Below, in pieces: positions 1 to 12,496 of a stretch of DNA of 64,000 nucleotides (positions within the stretch are counted from its first letter, which is position 1; every line of letters begins with the position of its first letter). The stretch lies in the NCBI GenBank assembly GCA_039105265.1, contig JAPFFF010000016.1, positions 496,001-560,000 of the forward strand. The letters run 5' to 3'. Both the position numbers and the translations under genes were made by a program. Under the pieces are notes generated by a model. The model saw only the letters and a program-made list of their open reading frames with translations. It was not told the origin of the DNA and did no database searches. The DNA is from Tritrichomonas musculus. Lineage: Eukaryota; Parabasalia; Tritrichomonadida; Tritrichomonadidae.

Positions 1-625
1 CGGTGAAAGATCAGGTGAGTATGGTGGATGAGGAAGCAATGTGAGATAAGATTTGTTTAAATGGCCATTTACGTATTTTGCTTTGTGTTCACGAGTATTA
101 TCAAAATGCACAAAAAAATTTTTATGATGCTTTTTGGCATCAGAAGCTTTTACATTTTGTTTCATTAGAATCAATACGTTGTTTACAAAGTATTCTGAAT
201 TAATAGATTGGTTTGAAAGCTCCCAGTAAAGGCTTAGCATCCAGTTAAGCCAATCCATTCACAGTAAAAAAGAGAGTGATCATCTTTTTGAAAGAATAAT
301 TGGCCTTCTCAACTCTTTCTTCAATTTCGTCATCGTCTAGGCCCCATTTTCTTTTATTGTCATAATAATAACAAAACCACGATTCATCGCCTGAAGCAAT
401 ATAATTAAAATTATTGTGCATTCAAAGGTTAAAGTTTCTGAATCATGCTTTTGCCCATTGTTAATCTAGTTTGTTTATGGAATTCATTTAATTTGTGAGG
501 AAACCAGTGAAGATGGGCTTTTTTGTAGCCAAGAATTGTCAATCTGCGATACACAATGATTCCGCTACAAGCAATGGCTGCAGCGATACACCTGCATTAA
601 TCATGTGGAGTAGTTATGTTAAGGA
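1..625 (-). pseudogene. mariner-family transposase remnant
   Basis: Read on the minus strand, this stretch translates piecewise into a mariner transposase. A helix-turn-helix part near 620-450 gives IVYRRLTILGYKK followed by HWFPHKLNEFH. A block near 400-360 gives GDESWFCYYY, holding the first catalytic Asp. A block near 110-60 gives HFDNTREH with the second Asp, and the window edge gives HPPYSPDLSP with the third. The spacing fits the D34D mariner layout known for trichomonad Tvmar-like elements. Several frame changes and stops separate the blocks, so it is decayed. The C-terminal end lies beyond position 1. No terminal repeat was found on the N-terminal side. Confidence 0.85.
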
Positions 626-689
626 GACTCCGCTCTACGAGTTCCTCCCACCCTTAACCATGGTTCAGATCCACACCTGACCAGTCATT

Positions 690-1030
690 TACATAGTCTA
701 GCACCCGATTTTGTCAGTGACAACACTATTAACCTAAACTAACTCACTTTTGATTCAAACTACTTTTTTATCGTGTATTCATAATAATCAATCGAACATG
801 AACCTTATTGAATACATCATCTCGATTAACGGCATATTAATCTGCCAACATCCTAATCAACATCTTATCAACAACATAATCTCGAGCACATCATCAATCG
901 ACTTGAATCAACACCAAATCATTTCAAATTTTAAGAGGCTAGATCTAACTGATATTATAACATATCTATATTTATCAAACAATATCAATTATATATCAGT
1001 CATTTTTTTCGATTATCATCAATATATATA
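690..1030. other. low-complexity CAT/CAA-rich spacer, no gene
   Basis: The stretch is rich in short CATCAT, AACATC and AATCAA runs, and an open frame across it is a by-product of this bias. Similar sequence resumes at 5561 on the other side of the transposon, so the transposon landed inside one low-complexity tract. Confidence 0.6.
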
Positions 1031-1330
1031 GTGGCGTCGGTTTTGGGTAAAAATGTAGGTTTTGAAGTGAAAATAATTCAATTTGAATTGAATTGATTTT
1101 GATCGTTTGGAATAAAAATATTGTTTTTTTGAGATTTGTAGCAATGGTAGAAATGTTTGATTGGGTTTAATATAATCTTTAATTTATACAAAATATAAAA
1201 ATAAAAGAAAAATGAAAAATTATAATATTTTTTATGATATGATGCATCAAATTCGATCTGTGAATTTTTTTGAAAAAAAAAAAAAAAAACAAAATAATGG
1301 TAAAAAATTAATCATTTACAAGAAATAAAT
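1031..1330. repeat. left terminal inverted repeat of the outer transposon
   Basis: Inverted match to 5260-5560, with a few substitutions and a homopolymer length difference over about 300 bp. It includes a run of about 17 A near 1269. Confidence 0.9.
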
Positions 1331-1390
1331 AATTTTGATAGCAATTTTTAATTATATTTATTGTAGAACTTAAAAAAAAAAATGAAAAAG

Positions 1391-2279
1391 TTATGAAATT
1401 AAAAATTTATTGATTTTGTTGGTTTTTTTTAAAGCTTCTGTACGTACGTATTCTTTAAAATTGTCATCAAATGTTATTATTACAACTTTTCCCTTATTTT
1501 TTTCTAGTTTAAAACCTGTTGCTTCCCTGCCACTGCGTAATAATTCTTCGTTCATCGACGATTGATGAGCTCTTTTAATTCTCAAAAGTTTCTTTTTGAA
1601 TCTTGTATATTTATCTTGAATAAATGTGGAAGAATATCTTCTTTTAATTGTTCCGAAAATTGTTGCATCTAGCATCTGACTAATGAGAGATGAATGAGGT
1701 GGAATAAAAATGAATTCAATATTTCCAATTTCATTCAAAAAGTGGTCAATTTCTGGACTTGAATGAGCACTACATCCATCCGCAATTATTACACATTTGG
1801 CATTGGTTTTTAACTGATCTCTTACTGGCTTAACGTAAGGTGAAACTATTTCTTTCAATCAAAAAAGGAATGATGATTGCGTTATATAACATTTTGGAGT
1901 TTGATAATAACTTGCTCAAGACTCAAAAAAAATGTCACCGATATCCAAATCCATCTTTTTTCTGGTCGATAAGCATAATGGATGCAATGATGTGCACGCT
2001 GCTGTAATGGTGGTGACAAGAGATATATGATGTATTTCGGAATTTTCGCGCCAAAAAGGTTATATGGGACAGCCTTTTTTAATGAACACTTTTCTTATTT
2101 TACCTTTTTCAGGCCTTTTGGAAAATCCTGTTTCATCAAAATTCAGAATTAAGCATGGAGGAGGAGGATCTAGCAATATTCTTTCAATTGATGATATATA
2201 TCTATTCACATGATCGAGGCTTATTGATGCTCTTTCATTGTCTAAGCTTGGAGCATTAATTCTTTCGATCTCATCTTTA
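1391..2279 (-). pseudogene. C-terminal part of the outer transposon's DDE transposase
   Basis: Minus-strand translation gives LNFDETGFSKRPEKGK near 2155-2105 (first catalytic Asp of the DDE_1/pogo family). It then gives a segment ending ITAACTS, and from 1858 to 1391 an open frame containing IIADGCSAH (second Asp) and PPHSSLISQMLDATIFG (third acidic position). Stops and frame changes occur between about 1860 and 2080, so no continuous reading frame remains. The upstream part of the same gene lies at 4776-5220, beyond the nested element. Confidence 0.8.
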
Positions 2280-2281
2280 TA

Positions 2282-4774
2282 CCGTCAATAAAGCAACCTC
2301 ATCTACCTCTCAATTTAACCTCATCCACTTAACAAAAATTTGAAGAAAAACTGAATTTATTTGTGAAAAATGATTCAATTTTTAGATTTATTCAATTTTT
2401 TTTGAAAGAGAATTGATGAAGTTTAAATTGGCCATAAACCGATTTTTTAGGTGAAAATTTCAATAGTTTTGGTCATTCTTTTAACCGTTTTTTATTTTTT
2501 AAATGAGCAATTTAGAGATAAATTGGACTGTAGAAGAAACAGTATATCTTTCGCCAGAACAATTGGACATTTGTCAGATGAAAGCAAATGCAAAGACGAT
2601 AAATGACATATACTTAAAATATCATGTAAACGAAAAGGCCCAGCTTTCAGCGATTTGCCATACAATTAGAGGCATAAAATGGTCTCCTCATGTCGAAACT
2701 GGAGGTAACTTCCCTTACATGTCGCCAATGGATACTCATTTATTTAAAAAAGAGATAGAAGATAATTGCTTAGACATGGATTGCCTTCGAACAATTGATG
2801 GTTTGGAATTAGCTTTCCAATTAAAGCAAAAACGATTTTACAGAGGTTTAAAAATAGCTCATTGGTGTTGCCAGCATTAAATGCTAAATAAGAAAGTTCA
2901 AGATACTCTAAATTCAATTTGTCCCAATTCAATCCCTTCTTTTCAATGGCTAAACGGATTTTGTGAGGCCAATCAAATTAAGATAAAAACTGGCGAACGT
3001 TTGGAAGATGCTCGAAGAAGATTTTGTAACATTATTGCAGTTACTAAATTCTTCACTATGCATGGCCCTAAAATCTGTCAAATCGATAAACGTCTTTTAT
3101 GGAATATAGACGAAACTTCGTCAGCGTGTACAAAAAGATTTAAAGTTCTAATAAATGAAGGATGTCATTTTGCACCATCAGTAATTGAAAAAGATTACAA
3201 TCATATAACAGCAATTTTACCTTTTAACGCCTCGGGCGACCGTTTAGAACCTTTTGTTATTTTACCTAACACTAATTTTTTACCACCAGAACTAGATGAA
3301 TTCGAAGCATTTCTGTGCACTCAGAAAAGTGGCTGGATGAACAAAAGAATTTTCCTTATTTTTTGCATTTGGTTGACATCCAAATTAAATATTTACAGAG
3401 CAAACCATTTACCTTCTCAAATGTTTGATAACGAAATCATAATACTAATGGACAACCACCCATCGCGCATAAATCCACTCGCTTTACGATTTTTACAAAA
3501 GCATAACATTTCTGTCATCACTTTCCCCGCCCACTGCACACTTCTATTGCAGCCTTTTGATGTGGCAGTGGCGAGGAGTTTTAAATCGCTGATGCAAAGT
3601 ATTCAATTCACAAAAAAGGCAAATGATAAAATAAAAGCTTTTCCAACGAAAGCAGCACAAGCTAGATTCAAAATATTGTACCTCATTACAAGCGCATGGC
3701 GATCGGTATCAAAAGATACGCTAATTGAAGGCTTTAAAAAGCCTGGATTAGCAAATCCTTACGACCCTTCAAAAAGTTACACAAATGACTTATGCAATAA
3801 AACTATTTTACCTGTTGACAATAGAAGGAGACAAGTGAATCAGTTTGGATGCCAATGCATTACTAGCAATGACATTATCAAACAAATGTATAATAAAATC
3901 GAAAAAACTCACTTTAACAATATAAATCAATTGCCTCCTTTTCATTATACTGATTCAATATTTACAAAAATATCTAAATTTGATAAGGAAGGTTTTGCGC
4001 TCATGGATTTGCCGCCTTTGTTTGTAAAGATTGGACCAAATAATTATTCTCGAGTTCTTTACTAGACAAAAAACATCAAATTAATAAACAGTTGCATCTA
4101 CTGATTGCTATTTTTACTTATATTTCCTTTTTTTTTTTTTTTTTTTTTTTTTAGAATAAAATGCAAATGATATCAATTTATATAAAACAAAATAAAACAA
4201 AACAAAAAGCACTATTTTATATGCGAATAAAACCTTTTTATTATTTTATTAAGCATTTAATAAATAATCAAGTAAATCAATTAATATTTTCTTTTTGTTT
4301 TCATCATTTAACATTTAGAGTGTATAAATCTACAAATTATATCTTTTTAAAAAATATAATTTATATTATCAAGGCTTAAAACTTAATGTTAGCTTTATCT
4401 ACATATTTGTTGAAAAAAAAATATAATCACATATGAAATAATAAATAACCTAATACACTGGTATATTTGTTAGTAATTATGACTGCGTCTATTGTGAAAT
4501 CTCTTATTTGTAGAAATTTTTATTAAAATTCAAATCAGATTGGAAAATATTTCAAATCTGATTGGAAAAAAGCAGGCGTTTGCTTTCGTATTGCTTTTGT
4601 TTTTTGTAATTATCTAGCTATGAGAAATGGTAGGCCATTATTTTAACTAAATTTAATATTTTTGTTCTTTTTCAGAAAAAATTTGATAATTTTAATTCAA
4701 ATATAGAGTTTATTTAAAAAATTCATAAGTAGATGAGGTTAATTGAGAAGACTATGAGGTAAATTTACTAACGG
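2282..4774. mobile_element. nested pogo/Tc1-like transposon inserted in another transposase gene
   Basis: The two ends are imperfect inverted repeats of about 50 bp: left 2282-2335 and right about 4725-4774, sharing blocks such as GATGAGGTTAA and the terminal CCGT/ACGG. TA flanks both ends (2280-2281 and 4775-4776). Reading the surrounding minus-strand transposase across the element gives a continuous protein sense (FKERY on one side, DEIERI on the other), which confirms an insertion with TA duplication. It encodes one plus-strand transposase (2503-4065). Confidence 0.85.
2503..4065 (+). pseudogene. pogo/Tc1-like DDE transposase with one in-frame stop
   Basis: A single reading frame runs from ATG 2503 to the stop at 4063-4065 and is interrupted only by a TAA at 2878-2880. 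It would encode about 520 residues. The N-terminal 125 residues look like the helix-turn-helix and CENP-B-type DNA-binding part. The C-terminal 394 residues hold the DDE domain: WNIDETSSA (first Asp), IILMDNHPSR (second Asp) and LLQPFDVAVARSFK (third acidic residue and the following conserved stretch). It belongs to the nested element at 2282-4774. The stop lies between the two domains, and neither half has other lesions. Family identification is firm; activity is unlikely without readthrough. Confidence 0.85.
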
Positions 4775-4775
4775 T

Positions 4776-5220
4776 ATCTTTCTTTAAAATCATGACACCA
4801 GTCTCTCGTGAAAGGTTTAGCAATGCCAGTACGTTGCTTAAATATTGTTTCAGCTAAGTCCCTAATATCACTGCTTGTTAAGCAATCATTATCAAATTGA
4901 TGCTTTTCAATTTCATCTATCAAAAAGCCGTTCACCTTTTTGGATCATAAGGTTCCTTATCTTTTAGAGTATTATAATATGCTCTTAATGATATACCAAT
5001 GAGTTGGCAAACTTGATTTACTTTAGCAAATGAAACCGATTCTTTGAAAAAAATAAGTTGATCTTTTAATGACACTGCATTACGGAATTCTGATGAAAGT
5101 AGTAAAAAATGAACTATCTTTCCATCATTGTCCCCGAATACTTCTTGACACTTCTGGATCGAGGGAGGTGCCACTCCTTCATTAATAAAAAATGAAAAAA
5201 TATAAACGAATTAAAATCAT
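4776..5220 (-). pseudogene. N-terminal part of the outer transposon's transposase
   Basis: The minus-strand reading from about 5190 gives a helix-turn-helix region (residues VNQVCQLIGISLRAYYNTLK) followed, after a one-base frame change near 4935, by a CENP-B-like stretch ending TRDWCHDFKERY at the junction with the nested element. The start codon is unclear; the ATG nearest the family start is not in frame. It continues at 2279 on the far side of the insertion. Confidence 0.75.
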
Positions 5221-5259
5221 AAACCGATCTCATCAACTATAATAATTTCATGAAAAAAT

Positions 5260-5560
5260 ATTTATTTCTTGTAAATGATTAATTTTTTACCATTATTTTG
5301 TTTTTTTTTTTTTTTTTCAAAAAAATTCACAGATCGAATTTGATGCATCATATCATAAAAAATATTATAATTTTTCATTTTTCTTTTATTTTTATATTTT
5401 GTATAAATTAAAGATTATATTAAACCCAATCAAACATTTCTACCATTGCTACAAATCTCAAAAAAAACAATATTTTTATTCCAAACGATCAAAATCAATT
5501 CAATTCAAATTGAACTATTTTCACTTCAAAACCTACATTTTCACCCAAAACCGACGCCAC
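5260..5560. repeat. right terminal inverted repeat of the outer transposon
   Basis: Inverted partner of 1031-1330, ending CCGACGCCAC and followed by TA at 5561-5562. Confidence 0.9.
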
Positions 5561-5860
5561 TATAGTTGAATACAACAACAACAACATTTCAATCATCAGC
5601 ATCATTCAATAGCAGTATCATCAAGAACACACATCATCATCATCACTAAGATCAACATATAGTCGAATACAATAACATCTACATCTTGATTAGCAATGAT
5701 TTGGTCATCAACAACAGTATCATCATGATCTTGTCGAATATCTCATCATTTTTTCCAATACAACATATATCAATCCATCAGTATTAACTGCAACATCATC
5801 ACGAACAACGATATCTTGATGATACTGTTGAAAGTAAGAGGAGTGAATAAGGGTCTGCAG
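5561..5860. other. low-complexity CAA/CAT-rich spacer, no gene
   Basis: Runs of CAACAACAAC and CATCATCATC dominate. It is the continuation of the tract at 690-1030, split by the transposon. Confidence 0.6.
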
Positions 5861-6200
5861 ATATTTATTTTAAAATTGCAATTCATAGGGGAAATAGGCC
5901 CAAAAAATATAACAAATACAACATTCTTTTTGGGTTCGACTTTGCCCAGTCAATTGTTCAAGTTTATTGGGTAAAGTATTCTCATTACGTTAAATGAGAT
6001 GATTTAAAGAATCTATTTGGAAAGAAGGTTTCAATTACTCGAGAAAAAATATTTATTGCTGGCAATTCATGCAAAGATTGCTGAATTATGAAATTACTTG
6101 ATGATCTTGGTGTTTATTCGATTATAGATGACACAATTCAAGTCTCAAATGAAATCAACTTATTGATTCAAGTCAAGTCCTCTTAAATAAATCTAGTATA
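5861..6200 (+). pseudogene. decayed coding remnant, family not recognised
   Basis: The plus-strand translation contains protein-like segments (FGFDFAQSIVQVYWVKYSHY, REKIFIAGNSCKDC and IMKLLDDLGVYSIIDD) interrupted by stops. It looks like a fragment of a host or transposon gene but cannot be assigned. It ends just before the TIR at 6264. Confidence 0.35.
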
Positions 6201-6263
6201 GGAAAAATGATCGATGCGTATCCACTTCGATTGCAAACTATTAAAAATTCACTAATTTTATTA

Positions 6264-6302
6264 CCCGTAGTTCTCACGAGGACTTTGAGTTTTTGATTTT
6301 TG
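6264..6302. repeat. left 39-bp TIR of the composite transposon
   Basis: Exact inverted match to 35144-35182, preceded by TA. Confidence 0.9.
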
Positions 6303-6439
6303 AATACTTTATCAAATTTCTAAATAAATAGAAAAATCGATATAATATGAAACATAAATATCATGACGAATTTGTGATTTCAAATAATATAATATGATTA
6401 TAATGATTTCATATATTTATTCGTTTAATTATTTAAAAA

Positions 6440-8371
6440 ATGCTGATTTATTTTTCTTTTTTTAAAAAAGGAGAAAAGTGGTCGGAGAAAAAAATGACAG
6501 AAAAAATTATTTTTATGTTTGCACAATTATTTTCCTGGTATAAGGGACCAAGACCTACATTAGAAAATGATATAAAGTTTTATCTGCCTTTTTTATACGA
6601 TAAAACTAAACTAACAAATCTGCAGAAGAGATCTTCTTTAAGTGTATATTTTGATAAAGGAAAAATAGTATATACTGCAGATTTTTTTATGGAAGCATAT
6701 TATGTTCATAAAATTCCTACATATTATGGTTACCTCAATTTGTTCACAGAAATGAGAAAAAGATATCCTATACTTGATTCAGAAAATTTTTCAAAATTTA
6801 AAGATGAATGCAAAACTAATTTTCCCAAAATAAAGCTACAAATACAGAATGAAAGGAATCCTTTTATAAAAGATGCAAATAAAATAAAGTTATCGGAAAT
6901 GTCTAATTTCCAGTACGCATGGACAAAAGGTATCGGCGATATAGAGAAAGGACAATGGTCAGAAACCAAAACTACCGATTATATAGAGTTTTTAAAAACA
7001 AATGCCACAAATGGTAAAATATTTTATAAAAACTGTAATAAAGAACTAAAAATAGACTGGATGAAAATATCCAGAACTTTTCAACGCTCTGGTGAATCTT
7101 GTTACGACAAATACAATTCTTTAAAAAAACAAAATAAAATTCAAGATTTATTTGAAATATATAACCAGTCGGATCAGAAAAAAACAGGAAATTATACATA
7201 TAACACAAAGTTTATTAAAGCTTTAACCAAAAGACAGGAAGAGAAAATATTGAACAAGATATTAAACTTAATTGACGAAGGAAAACCTGTCACAACATAT
7301 GACCTTTCGAGATTTGCTTACTATGAATTCTATGCTCCCGAAAATTTAGCTGGAAAGGCTATTATTAATTCGTGGTTAAAGCAAAAGAAGAATCCATTTA
7401 ATGATGATGGTGATATAATAATTCCTGATTTTCAATCACTTGTTGATGGATTATTAGATGACACTGATGATACAGAGAAGTTTATGAAGTAGCATGGAAT
7501 TTCAAAATTTTTAGTTAGCAGAACTTGGATTTATAATTATATGAAACGAAATGGATTGGCATGGAGAAAGCCACATTCGGAAAAAAGAACGGAAGTTCAT
7601 GATGATGAAGTTGATATGTATCTTAATTTACTTGCTGATGCAATAATTCGTTATGGAGTTAATCGTGTTTTAAATATGGATGAGACCCACATAAAAACAT
7701 TTGCATCGCAAGAAAAAACAATTGCTTTGCGAGGGCAAGAAACAATTAAATTAAATGATGATGGAAAAGATCTGAAGGAGGGTACAACTTATATAGGGAC
7801 TATTTGTTATAATCCTGAAATTAGATTTCCTCTTGTAATTATTGCTAAAGGACAAACTAAAGCCAGCGAGCAAAAATATAATTCATCGAATTCTGAAGAA
7901 GATTTCATAATACATAGTGAAAGCGGTTGGAATGACAGTTATACTATGGATCAATATTTGAATTGGCTTTCTGAGAGAATGGATCACCGTGAATTTGCCC
8001 TCATTCTTGACAAATACCCTTCACATGTAGATGAAAGTATTTCAATATCAGCTAAATACCTTGGGATTCATTTGATATATATTCCAGCTGGAGCAACAGG
8101 ATTGCTCCAGCCTCTCGACCGAAGGGTTTTTGGCGTACTAAAGGCTTTAAATAAAAAAGATCAAAGCATCAATCCTGTTCCTCTAGACATAAAAAGATTT
8201 TCATTCGTGCATGATGAAACATCAAAGAATTTTAAACAAATTAGTGATAACTGTATTAGATCATCCTTCAAAGGTATTCCTGGATTGGAATCGTATCTTC
8301 CAACAAGTTCAGAAAGCGAAAGCAATGGAGATGATTACTTTTATCAAAGCAGTGACTCTGATTCAGTGTAA
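6440..8371 (+). pseudogene. pogo/Tc1-like DDE transposase with one in-frame stop
   Basis: One frame runs from 6440 to 8371 (about 643 codons), broken only by a TAG at 7490-7492. An internal ATG at 6494 (MTEKIIF) may be the true start. The N-terminal half is rich in basic and aromatic residues and ends with a helix-turn-helix-like region around NRLIDEGKPVTTYDLSRFA-type sequence (about 7260-7330). The second half, from HGISKFLVSRTWIYNYMKR, is the catalytic domain: NMDETHIK (first Asp), ALILDKYPSHVD (second Asp) and GLLQPLDRRVFG (third acidic residue). It sits next to the left 39-bp TIR and is the natural source of transposase for that element. Identification is firm; the stop makes the present copy doubtful. 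Confidence 0.85.
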
Positions 8372-8404
8372 GTTCAGCATTAATTTGTTTTCAGGTCCTT
8401 TTTG

Positions 8405-10085
<1,681 letters not shown>

Positions 10086-10941
10086 TTTTTCGATTCTACT
10101 CTCCAAATAATAGTTGAATTTCATAATTAAAAAACAAAAAAACACAATTTATTTTTATTATTATAAAAATACAATTTCATATTAAATTGAAAGATTATAA
10201 TGGTTACCATCAAAAAGTCTCAATGGCTGCAACTTTTTAATATGGCATATTTTTTTATCTCCTCAATATTTTCTTTCCAATTTAATAGTTACAAAAATCA
10301 TTTATTATTTATTTATAATTGTTGTATATATACTTTTTATTCCAAAAATAAAGGCGAATCAATTATTTTTTTTCGATTCTACTCTCCATATAATAATTGA
10401 TTTTCATAATTAAAAAAAAAAAAAAAAAACACCATGAAAAATTTTTCGATTCTACTCTCCAAATAATAGTTGAATTTCATAATTAAAAAACAAAAAAACA
10501 CAATTTATTTTTATTATTATAAAAATACAATTTCATATTAAATTGAAAGATTATAATGGTTACCATCAAAAAGTCTCAATGGCTGCAACTTTTTAATATG
10601 GCATATTTTTTTATCTCCTCAATATTTTCTTTCCAATTTAATAGTTACAAAAATCATTTATTATTTATTTATAATTGTTGTATATATACTTTTTATTCCA
10701 AAAATAAAGGCGAATCAATTATTTTTTTTCGATTCTACTCTCCATATAATAATTGATTTTCATAATTAAAAAAAAAAAAAAAAAACACCATGAAAAATTT
10801 TTCGATTCTACTCTCCAAATAATAGTTGAATTTCATAATTAAAAAACAAAAAAACACAATTTATTTTTATTATTATAAAAATACAATTTCATATTAAATT
10901 GAAAGATTATAATGGTTACCATCAAAAAGTCTCAATGGCTA
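10086..10941. repeat. 356-bp satellite array, left part (about 2.4 units)
   Basis: Nearly identical units repeat with a 356-bp period (starting TTCGATTCTACTCTCC near 10088, 10446 and 10802). Each unit contains two related sub-blocks starting TTCGATTCTACTCTCC, separated by the segment beginning ATGGTTACCATCAAAAAG. The third unit is cut at 10941 by the Polinton, and the array resumes at 32739. A 66-codon open frame inside each unit stays open only because the units are near identical; I do not call it a gene. Confidence 0.92.
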
Positions 10942-11204
10942 AGTAGTTATACATAGTGAAGGGGGGATAGATAACTAGTATAAGCAAATGGGGCTCTCCA
11001 GCTTTGAAAGCTTCCTGAAGAGACGATAATTTGAGGTACTTTGGAGATGTTTTATATTATAGCTCCCTCGCTTTGAAAAGCTCCCTCGCTATAATAAACC
11101 ATATCTCCAAACAGCCCCAAGCAACCCCCACCCAGCCACCCTACACGGAGAGCCCCATTTGCTTATACTAGTTATCTATCCCCCCTTCACTATGTATAAC
11201 TACT
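10942..11204. repeat. 263-bp terminal module bounded by its own 58-bp inverted repeat
   Basis: Positions 10942-10999 (starting AGTAGTTATACATAGTG) recur inverted at 11147-11204 with no mismatch seen. Between them lies a second, shorter inverted pair (TTTGGAGATG near 11040 and CATATCTCCAAA near 11100) around a direct repeat of AGCTCCCTCGCT. The identical module is present at the right end (32476-32738). Confidence 0.9.
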
Positions 11205-11511
11205 TAATACCAACCTATCTAGCATACTCCTACAGCAACCCATCTCAAGCAACCCATCTCATACATCCACTCATGCAATCATCTCATGCAACCTATCTAG
11301 TATACTCCTACAGCAATCCATCTCACACAAATCCACTCAAGCAATCATCTCAAGTAATCATCTCCCATATCTTGTATCGCAAATCATCTCATGCAACCAT
11401 CACACACATCCACTCATGCAATCATCTCCCATATCTCATCACATACATCTATTCATGCAACCACTTCATGTACACCCGATACCTACTCAAAAATAAATCT
11501 TTAATTGAATC
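10942..11511. repeat. left terminal inverted repeat of the Polinton
   Basis: About 570 bp matching 32164-32738 in inverse orientation, almost identical apart from one small length difference. The inner half is a degenerate minisatellite of CATCTCATGCAACC-type words. It ends 4 bases before the first gene. Confidence 0.95.
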
Positions 11512-11515
11512 ATAA

Positions 11516-12475
11516 ATGTATAGTAGGTTTAAATCACTACATCCAACCATTGATAATATCACAGATGAGCAAGTACCAATTCCTATCGAATCGGCATTCT
11601 TTCTAGAAGATGGTCAACAAGATAAAGACAAATTCAATAGATACTATTTTAATTTCCCTCCTGAATGGTGTACAGCTAATAGAGGGGAATCTATTATTGG
11701 TGTTAGGAATATGTGGCTGATATCTAAAAGGAGGAAGCTTGAATTTACTATAACAATTGCCAAATATAAAAAGCAATCATTTAATGAAGTTGAGGGAGCT
11801 AACACAAATACAAAAATTATTAACATGCTATCCATGCAAGGATATAAGGACAATCTTGAAATAAGGGATTTTGTTGTTGTTGATTGGATATCTACTGAAG
11901 GGGATTTTAGAGGATTTTTTGATGCTATTGATAAATCTATTAAATGGAATATATCTAATGTATGGAAGAACACTAAAATTAATTTTGTTCAAAATGATTA
12001 CGTCGTAGATAGAGACATACAATCAGATGGTTATTTTGATAAAAATGGCTTCCATGAGAAAATATTTTCACCTAGGAATGAAAATGAAGATGATGAGTTT
12101 GGTATAGCTCTAAAATTAAAGAAAACCAATCAGGATTTTGATGAAGTATTTAATATTGGAGATGGTCCACACCAGAATAAAAAGCATGTGTATCTAAATC
12201 AGTTTGATGATGTTCTTACTTTTGATAATGTTTGGGATAGGCATTCATGCAAAGTATATTCATCCATAGCTGAACAATCATTACATAATTATATTGGTAA
12301 CTCTAATGTTGATTTTGTTCCAATAAAGTATTATAAATTAAATTCTTCAGACCAAAGATTTTGGATTGAGTTTTATTCATGTAGGGAATATAATACCCCT
12401 ATCAAAATTCCGGATAACGAATCATTTTGTATAGAGATGCAATTCCTACCATTTGATAAGATGTTATATACATAA
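11516..12475 (+). CDS. Polinton protein, possible minor-capsid-like (319 aa)
   Basis: This is the first gene of the element, with its ATG 4 bases inside the TIR boundary. The 319-residue protein is rich in beta-forming and aromatic residues (YYFNFPPEW near residue 45) and ends in a strand-like stretch IKIPDNESFCIEMQF. That ending resembles the C-terminal part of the 248-residue protein at the other end of the element. A jelly-roll structural protein is a reasonable guess, but no family motif is certain. It is followed 21 bases later by the integrase gene on the same strand. Confidence 0.5.
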   Translation: MYSRFKSLHPTIDNITDEQVPIPIESAFFLEDGQQDKDKFNRYYFNFPPEWCTANRGESIIGVRNMWLISKRRKLEFTITIAKYKKQSFNEVEGANTNTKIINMLSMQGYKDNLEIRDFVVVDWISTEGDFRGFFDAIDKSIKWNISNVWKNTKINFVQNDYVVDRDIQSDGYFDKNGFHEKIFSPRNENEDDEFGIALKLKKTNQDFDEVFNIGDGPHQNKKHVYLNQFDDVLTFDNVWDRHSCKVYSSIAEQSLHNYIGNSNVDFVPIKYYKLNSSDQRFWIEFYSCREYNTPIKIPDNESFCIEMQFLPFDKMLYT

Positions 12476-12496
12476 GCTAGTTTAATCTAAAATCAA

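Larger units (their letters stand above)
1031..5560. mobile_element. DNA transposon with about 300-bp TIRs and TA target, carrying a nested transposon
   Basis: The ends at 1031 and 5560 are inverted copies starting GTGGCGTCGGTTTTGGG. They match over roughly 300 bp with only a few differences. TA lies directly outside each end (1029-1030 and 5561-5562), as expected for Tc1/mariner/pogo-type target duplication. The element encoded a minus-strand DDE transposase of the CENP-B/pogo type, now split into two parts (4776-5220 and 1391-2279) by a second element at 2282-4774. The near-identity of the long TIRs suggests that the outer copy is not old, although its transposase is broken. Confidence 0.85.

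Noticed and set aside
11159-11515. 118-codon open frame at the left Polinton end
   Set aside because: It lies within the terminal inverted repeat and is built of degenerate CATCTCATGCAACC-type repeats; the inverted copy at the right end only yields a similar by-product frame.
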